DNA from: Candidatus Saccharimonadota bacterium
GTDB taxonomy: Bacteria; Patescibacteriota; Saccharimonadia; Saccharimonadales; UBA4665
Assembly: GCA_029288515.1 (NCBI GenBank)
Contig: JARIHB010000113.1
Span: 1-10,258, forward strand
Direction of reading: 5' to 3'
DNA: 10,258 nt
Shown here: positions 6,911 through 10,258 of the stretch, one piece after another
Layout of the letters: each line of letters opens with the position of its first letter
Position numbering within the stretch: position 1 is the first letter of the stretch
Notes under the pieces: generated by a model
What the model saw: the letters and a program-made list of their open reading frames with translations, nothing else
Databases searched by the model: none
Told to the model about the DNA's origin: nothing
Program-made: the position numbers and the translations under genes

Positions 6911-6919
6911 TGGTACCCT
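6911..6919 (+). promoter_or_regulatory. Extended -10 promoter of the pseudopilin gene
   Basis: TGG-TACCCT ends seven bases before ATG 6927, the same geometry as the other leaderless genes here, though the hexamer is weaker. TATACC at 6891-6896 is an alternative box giving a leader of about 20-25 nt. No Shine-Dalgarno precedes the ATG. Confidence 0.42.
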
Positions 6920-6926
6920 ACCTACT

Positions 6927-7418
6927 ATGAAGCAATCATCGACGTCATTAAGCTGGCAGTCTGGTTTTACGGTGCTGGAGCTGATTGTGACGCTGTTTTT
7001 GTGCAGCCTGTTGATTGTTGTGTCGCTGTGGATTGCCCATCCCAAAGACGTAAGCGCGTCGCGTCGCAATGCCGCCCGCTGGACAGATGTGTCGCATCTG
7101 ATGCAGGCCCTCCGCCGGTACGCCGCCGACAATAACGGTAATTTACCAGGGGGGCTTACGAGCAAAGCCACGCAAATCGGTGATGCTCCCAATATGCTCG
7201 ATCTCTGCAAGGCGTTTGTGCCAACGTATATGAAGGATGTGCCGCTCGACCCGGACAACGGCGGCCAGTACGCCATTAACGACTGTCGCGGGACGGCCAC
7301 GAGCCCCGGAAAGTACGTTACGGGCTATACCATCCAGCGCAGCGCCGATGGCACCGTGACTATTGCCGCGCCCTCGGCCGAAAACAAGGCGCATATCAGC
7401 GTGTCGTATAAACTGTAA
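6927..7418 (+). CDS. Type IV pilin / type II pseudopilin-like protein
   Basis: A 163-residue prepilin. A short polar leader, MKQSSTSLSWQSG (1-13), is followed by FTVLELIVTLFLCSLLIVVSLW. This is the classic class III signal: cleavage after Gly13, Phe at +1 and Glu at +5 (E18), then a hydrophobic alpha-1 helix. The globular part contains LMQALRRYAADNNGNLPGG, then VPTYMKDVPLDPDNGGQY and a C-terminal GYTIQRSADGTVTI strand, the layout of GspG/PulG-like pseudopilins. Cys94 and Cys120 could form a disulfide. It would be processed by a prepilin peptidase and assembled into a pilus-like fibre; no assembly genes are in the window. The start is ATG 6927 because it gives a normal leader; upstream in-frame ATG 6873 would add 18 residues and lies in the promoter. 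It converges on guaB with three bases between stops. Confidence 0.85.
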   Translation: MKQSSTSLSWQSGFTVLELIVTLFLCSLLIVVSLWIAHPKDVSASRRNAARWTDVSHLMQALRRYAADNNGNLPGGLTSKATQIGDAPNMLDLCKAFVPTYMKDVPLDPDNGGQYAINDCRGTATSPGKYVTGYTIQRSADGTVTIAAPSAENKAHISVSYKL

Positions 7419-7421
7419 TTT

Positions 7422-8558
7422 TTAGGCGCTATAGTTGGCGCCAGGATTGGTAACAAACAGATCATGCGGGTGGCTCTCACCGAGCGATGCCTGGGTAATG
7501 CGCATAAATTCGGCGGTTTCCCAGAGGTCGGGAATCGTTTTGCTGCCCACGTAGTACATACCTGAGGTTACGCCGCCTAGCACTTGGGCAACCAGTTCGT
7601 GCACGGTTCCGGTACACGGCACCATGCCTTCTACGCCTTCGGCGATCAAGACGTCGCTTTTAAAATCTTTGCCGTGAAATTCGTCCTCGCTGCTAATTTC
7701 CAGGCCGCGCTGCATGGCGGCTACTGAGCCCATGCCCCGGTATTCTTTGAATATGTATGATTGCGTGTCGTCGTGCACGATGCTGCGGAAGCGGGATGGC
7801 ACTTCGTGGGCCTCAAGTGCGACGGTCTTACCGGGCGCCTCTTTGGTTGCAGCAAACAATCGGCCGAACATAACGCACGACGCGCCGGCGGCCAACGCTT
7901 TAACGACATCGCCGGAGTATGTAATACCGCCGTCGGCTATAACCGGTATATTGTGGTGTGCAGCTACCCGGGCTGTTTCCATAATGGCCGTCAGCTGGGG
8001 TACGCCCATACCTGATACGATGCGGGTTGTGCAAATAGCGCCCGGCCCCATACCGACGCGCAATGCATCAGCGCCGGCCGTGATCAGCGCTTTGGCGCCC
8101 TCGGCAGTTGCCACATTGCCGGCAATAACATCTATATCAAAATGCTGTTTGATGTACGTAACCGTAGTAATGACCTTTAAAGCGTGCCCATGGGCGGAGT
8201 CCACCACGATAGCATCAGCACCGGCGTTTACCAGCGCTTCCACACGTTCTTCAAAGCCTGGGCTGGAGCCGACAGCCGCGGCGACCGGCAACTTGGCGGC
8301 TTTTACTTTACGTACTTCATCGGCTTGCTGGCCGATGGCAAGGTTGCGGTGAATAACGCCCAGGCCACCTTCCCGGCCCAGGGCAATGGCTAGCCCGCTT
8401 TCTGTAACCGTATCCATCGGCGCCGAAATCAGTGGCGCAGCCAGCCGGACACGCGGCGTTAGCTGGCAGCTGAGGTCAATCTCGGCACGTAAAAACCCCG
8501 CATAGCGGGGTTTCAATAATACGTCGTCAAATGTGAGTGCAAGCGTAAGTCGTTCCAT
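7422..8558 (-). CDS. guaB: IMP dehydrogenase, short form lacking CBS domains
   Basis: Oxidises IMP to XMP with NAD+, the first step from IMP to GMP. The 378-residue barrel shows LTFDDVLLKP (8-17), SAPMDTVTE (45-53), DSAHGH (120-125), AGNVAT (146-151), the catalytic loop GMGPGAICTTR (169-179, Cys176, Thr178), ADGGI (208-212), YRGMGS (273-278), AEGVEG (306-311) and ESHPHD (361-366). Usual length is near 490; the roughly 120-residue CBS pair is absent between VRKVK and LPVAAAVG, as in Borrelia. Between FAATKEAPGK and YRGMGS there are about 17 extra residues. The flap reads SSEDEF where most enzymes have SSDRYF, so the Arg-Tyr dyad that activates water is not evident. CTTRIVSGMGVPQ favours IMPDH over GMP reductase. 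ATG 8558 is fixed by FDDVLL and a -10 box seven bases upstream. guaA lies upstream on the same strand. Confidence 0.93.
   Translation of the reverse strand: MERLTLALTFDDVLLKPRYAGFLRAEIDLSCQLTPRVRLAAPLISAPMDTVTESGLAIALGREGGLGVIHRNLAIGQQADEVRKVKAAKLPVAAAVGSSPGFEERVEALVNAGADAIVVDSAHGHALKVITTVTYIKQHFDIDVIAGNVATAEGAKALITAGADALRVGMGPGAICTTRIVSGMGVPQLTAIMETARVAAHHNIPVIADGGITYSGDVVKALAAGASCVMFGRLFAATKEAPGKTVALEAHEVPSRFRSIVHDDTQSYIFKEYRGMGSVAAMQRGLEISSEDEFHGKDFKSDVLIAEGVEGMVPCTGTVHELVAQVLGGVTSGMYYVGSKTIPDLWETAEFMRITQASLGESHPHDLFVTNPGANYSA
8491..8513 (-). terminator. Intragenic terminator/attenuator-like hairpin in the guaB 5' coding region
   Basis: AAACCCCGC (8493-8501) pairs perfectly with GCGGGGTTT (8505-8513) around a 3-base loop. 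In the guaB mRNA the stem is followed by U bases, five in a row counting those in the stem (8495-8491), the form of a Rho-independent terminator. It lies about 45 nt inside the coding sequence, over the codons for KPRYAGF. On the plus strand only three T follow and no gene ends nearby. A role in attenuation is inference. Confidence 0.6.
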
Positions 8559-8565
8559 ACTTTAG

Positions 8566-8593
8566 TGTATAGGGCTTATGCTTGGTTTGTCAA
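8566..8593 (-). promoter_or_regulatory. guaB promoter, leaderless
   Basis: On the minus strand a perfect TTGACA (8593-8588) is followed by 16 bp and TATACA (8571-8566). Seven bases later comes ATG 8558, so the transcript should begin at or next to the start codon. No Shine-Dalgarno is present. This promoter lets guaB be expressed apart from the two upstream genes. Confidence 0.75.
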
Positions 8594-8608
8594 AATATGA
8601 ACGGCTGG

Positions 8609-9331
8609 CTAGGCCTCGGGCTCGTCAGGCCGTTGTTCGTGTAGTCTTTGGTTAGGTTCGTCCGCTGGCTCGGTCGGGCGGAGAATGCGTGATTGTGTCT
8701 TGCCACCGCCGAAAGTAATTTCTACGACGTCATCTTTGCCAAGCCGGATGGCGCCGGGCGGCAGCTCGTCGTCGCTAACAATGCGGCCTTGACTATCAAC
8801 GTAGCTCATGCCCTGACCAAGGATAGTTTTTCCGCCCGCACTGCCGAAGGATACTGAGATGGTGGTTGTAGTGGTGACGTTGGGCCCGTCAAAATGCTCG
8901 TCGCCATCCTCATCGTCGAAGTAATCGGCTTCTTCGCCTACACTCTTCATCAGGCCACCAACAGGATCATCGCTGATGAAGAACACCTCCCTCTCTTGCG
9001 GACCCTGTTTTGGCTCTTCGGTAACATCGGTGTACCCTTCGGGCAGCTCAAAGCTGCCGCTCTCGTGCAATCGGGCAAGCAGTTGATTTACCTCCTCTGG
9101 CACTCGACTGAGAGCGTTTTCAAGAGCGCTGCCTCCTCCAGGCGCTGTTTCGTCCAAAGGGCTTACCGGGCCGCCATATGCGGCGTACGGCTCCGTTGTG
9201 CCCGATTCGACGCCCGGGTGGTAGTCCACTCTCTCCTCACCCTGGCTAAACGGAACCGCTGCGTGCGCATCGGCGGATTCCCTAGTATTCTCATCGTAAA
9301 AATCGCCCTGTGGGCCGTATTCAATTCCCAT
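8609..9331 (-). CDS. Acidic protein of unknown function
   Basis: A 240-residue protein I do not recognise. It is strongly acidic and low-complexity at both ends (Gly, Asp, Glu, Pro), with no signal peptide or membrane segment. A DYFDDEDGDEHFDG stretch at 136-149 precedes a compact beta-rich region at about 152-217 (TTTTTISVSFGSAGGKTILGQ, then GRIVSDDELPPGAIRLGKDDVVEITFGGG), the only part that looks folded. A short helix, VPEEVNQLLARLHE, lies at 77-90. A good Shine-Dalgarno, AGGGAG, lies six bases before the ATG, and the gene follows the 10054 gene by 30 bp without a separate promoter, so the two form an operon. guaB follows 50 bp downstream with its own promoter. A link to GMP synthesis is suggested only by position. 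Confidence 0.8.
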   Translation of the reverse strand: MGIEYGPQGDFYDENTRESADAHAAVPFSQGEERVDYHPGVESGTTEPYAAYGGPVSPLDETAPGGGSALENALSRVPEEVNQLLARLHESGSFELPEGYTDVTEEPKQGPQEREVFFISDDPVGGLMKSVGEEADYFDDEDGDEHFDGPNVTTTTTISVSFGSAGGKTILGQGMSYVDSQGRIVSDDELPPGAIRLGKDDVVEITFGGGKTQSRILRPTEPADEPNQRLHEQRPDEPEA

Positions 9332-9337
9332 ACGTAT

Positions 9338-9343
9338 CTCCCT
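9338..9343 (-). promoter_or_regulatory. Shine-Dalgarno (AGGGAG) of the 9331 gene
   Basis: AGGGAG on the minus strand with six bases to ATG 9331. It marks this as an internal operon gene, in contrast to the leaderless first genes of the window. Confidence 0.7.
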
Positions 9344-9361
9344 GTTATGGTATTCGGCTAA

Positions 9362-10054
9362 CTATGCCCCGGCCGGCGGTTCTGTGCCGCCTTGTGCGGG
9401 TGGTGTGTCAGTATGTTCATCAAGCAGCCTCGCTATCTCTGCGCTATAAAGCTGCGCGAGCCCTGCTCTAGCCTCCGGAGGCAATTCCCATAAAGATTCG
9501 ATCAGACCCTCGCGAGCAAACCCGTCAGCAAACTCGTCCACATTAGCTCTGGTATCCGCCGAGTACCCGGACGTCCCTGTTGCTCTATCAATTGCACCTT
9601 TCAATTCAGCCTGGGTGGGTAGGTCAGGTGATTGTGGTGATGGGAGCGGCTCAAGCTCACTATTGCCGTGCTGAAGCATGGGCAAGCTCATGCCATGGCC
9701 GTGCTCATGCCGCAGTCGTTCTACAATCTGTTTAGCGGCCATATCAAATGAGTCGCCCTGAAAGGCTGGCACTTCTTCTATGGGCTGTTGTGCCTGGATG
9801 GCATCCATATCTATACGTGGGGATAGAGCTCCAGCCGGACTTTCAATGCGCGCCACGTGTAGATCAAATGCGGCAAGCTGTTCGGCTGCAGAAGGACCCT
9901 CAAAAGATTCATCGGGATGCGGCTGTAGGCCAAGGTGCGCGCGGGCTGCATCTACGCCCATCGCAATATAACGCTCGGTCACTTCCCGCGCCTTTTCGTC
10001 GAAATCAACGGCGGGATTGTCGTTGCCACCCTCGCTACCTGTCTCCATGCTCAT
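9362..10054 (-). CDS. Acidic, mostly helical protein of unknown function
   Basis: A 230-residue soluble protein without a recognised family. Residues 18-42 (FDEKAREVTERYIAMGVDAARAHLG) form an amphipathic helix pair, 55-72 another, and 103-130 contain a His-rich helix, KQIVERLRHEHGHGM. A Pro/Ser linker at 133-147 leads to a helical C-terminal part at 147-213, and the end is disordered (Pro, Gly, Thr). HEHGH resembles a metal-site pattern, but there is no other support for a protease. There is no signal peptide or membrane segment. ATG 10054 has a strong Shine-Dalgarno, AAGGAG, at seven bases. A complete promoter lies between it and the guaA stop, so it starts a two-gene operon with the 9331 gene. 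A codon-aware comparison with relatives would be needed to suggest a role. Confidence 0.8.
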   Translation of the reverse strand: MSMETGSEGGNDNPAVDFDEKAREVTERYIAMGVDAARAHLGLQPHPDESFEGPSAAEQLAAFDLHVARIESPAGALSPRIDMDAIQAQQPIEEVPAFQGDSFDMAAKQIVERLRHEHGHGMSLPMLQHGNSELEPLPSPQSPDLPTQAELKGAIDRATGTSGYSADTRANVDEFADGFAREGLIESLWELPPEARAGLAQLYSAEIARLLDEHTDTPPAQGGTEPPAGA

Positions 10055-10061
10055 ATGACTG

Positions 10062-10067
10062 CTCCTT
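10062..10067 (-). promoter_or_regulatory. Shine-Dalgarno (AAGGAG) of the 10054 gene
   Basis: AAGGAG on the minus strand, seven bases before ATG 10054. It is the strongest ribosome-binding site in the window and belongs to a gene with a real 5' leader of about 38 nt. Confidence 0.75.
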
Positions 10068-10098
10068 ATAGTATGGTTATGTAATCAGTATGGGGCAT

Positions 10099-10127
10099 AG
10101 TGTAGGGTGGTAGCGGTATAGTGTCAA
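10099..10127 (-). promoter_or_regulatory. Sigma70-type promoter of the 10054-9331 operon
   Basis: On the minus strand a perfect TTGACA (10127-10122), a 17-bp spacer and TACACT (10104-10099). The -35 starts four bases after the guaA stop codon. Transcription would begin near 10092. CACTAT-A/G-CC occurs twice across it with a 21-bp offset, two helical turns. Confidence 0.72.
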
Positions 10128-10134
10128 TCACTAT
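10118..10134. repeat. Inverted repeat over the guaA stop and the -35 box (operator candidate)
   Basis: ATAGTG (10118-10123) and CACTAT (10129-10134) are perfect 6-bp arms around five bases. The dyad covers the guaA stop codon and the TTGACA -35 of the next operon. No T-run follows, so it is not an intrinsic terminator; a repressor site is possible. Confidence 0.45.
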
Positions 10135-10258
10135 TCCCACTCGATGGTGCCCGGCGGTTTGGAAGTGATGTCGTAGACGACGCGGTTGATGCCGCGAACC
10201 TCGCTGATGATGCGATTAGAGATGCGCGCTAGCAGGTCGTGCGGCAGCTGCGCCCAGT
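10131..10258 (-). CDS. guaA: GMP synthase (glutamine-hydrolysing), C-terminal end
   Basis: The last 41 codons and the stop TAG of GMP synthetase; the rest lies beyond the window edge. The translation ends with RISNRIISEVRGINRVVYDI followed by TSKPPGTIEWE, the near-invariant C-terminus of GuaA, which forms part of the dimerisation domain and contributes to XMP binding. GuaA aminates XMP to GMP with ATP and glutamine, directly after the GuaB step, and both genes are on the minus strand with two unassigned genes between them. The stop codon lies inside an inverted repeat and four bases before the -35 box of the next operon, so transcription of the two units may affect one another. Confidence 0.95.
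   Translation of the reverse strand, partial: WAQLPHDLLARISNRIISEVRGINRVVYDITSKPPGTIEWE

Noticed and set aside
7425..7442. GGCGC/GCGCC hairpin at the guaB 3' end as a terminator
   Set aside because: On the guaB strand the stem is followed by A bases, and on the plus strand the T-run precedes the stem, so it does not have terminator form.
7714..8352. 212-codon plus-strand ORF antisense to guaB
   Set aside because: Composition (Ala, Thr, Ser rich) is what the mirror of a barrel-coding gene gives; guaB is certain here.
7422..8558. GMP reductase as an alternative for guaB because CBS is missing
   Set aside because: The loop CTTRIVSGMGVPQ, the YRGMGS flap and ESHPHD end are IMPDH-type; GMP reductase has a different flap (YGMSS) and lacks this end.
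8894..9361. 155-codon plus-strand ORF with hydrophobic stretches
   Set aside because: It is antisense to the 9331 gene, which has a good Shine-Dalgarno and operon spacing; the ORF has no promoter or ribosome site.
1..10258. Recoded TGA, CRISPR arrays, transposons, tRNA or rRNA genes
   Set aside because: TGA serves as a stop (for example at 5864) and genes are intact under the standard bacterial code; no repeat array, transposase or RNA gene was seen.

Overview
The window reads as the end of a metagenomic or single-cell contig from a compact bacterial genome, most likely a Patescibacteria/CPR member and possibly Saccharibacteria. That placement is inference. It rests on tight gene packing, several start codons placed directly after a -10 box (leaderless transcripts), an IMP dehydrogenase lacking its CBS module, a pseudopilin, and several acidic proteins I cannot assign. 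TGA is used as an ordinary stop, which argues against the recoded SR1/Gracilibacteria groups. Bases 1-38 are not genomic: they are a Nextera transposase adapter left on the contig end.

Layout. 39-1290 (minus) holds the N-terminus of a CvpA-type membrane protein and an LPG-synthase/flippase-like membrane protein. 1331-3683 (plus), divergent from these, holds a degenerate endonuclease/exonuclease/phosphatase-fold protein and a large GT-C/DUF2142-like membrane glycosyltransferase. 3700-4758 (minus) and 4825-5862 (plus) are a divergent pair: an unassigned acidic protein with a VGDVLS...TGR block, and a protein with TraB/TIKI-superfamily hallmarks (two GxxH motifs). 5864-6814 (minus) is a dolichol-phosphate-mannose-synthase-like family 2 glycosyltransferase. 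6927-7418 (plus) is a type IV pseudopilin. 7422-10258 (minus) is a GMP-synthesis block: partial guaA, two acidic unassigned genes forming a small operon, and guaB.

The left half therefore concerns the cell envelope (lipid-linked sugar transfer, a polytopic transporter-like protein, a pilin). The right half converts IMP to XMP (GuaB) and XMP to GMP (GuaA). Expression signals are unusually legible. At least six genes have a -10 hexamer ending 6-9 nt before the start codon, with no Shine-Dalgarno and often an extended TGN. Genes with a real leader or inside an operon (9331, 10054, probably the family 2 glycosyltransferase) have Shine-Dalgarno sequences instead. Two promoters have a perfect TTGACA -35.

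The most interesting signal is a perfect 9-bp hairpin followed by a U-run inside codons 16-24 of guaB, on the guaB mRNA itself, about 45 nt from a leaderless start. It looks like an intragenic attenuator. Other points of interest are the Arg-Tyr flap dyad apparently missing from GuaB, the EEP-fold protein lacking its catalytic Asp and His, paired TCAAGTATA repeats in a divergent promoter, and a dyad over the -35 box downstream of guaA. No CRISPR array, insertion sequence, tRNA or rRNA is visible. No gene-free stretch exceeds 300 bases.
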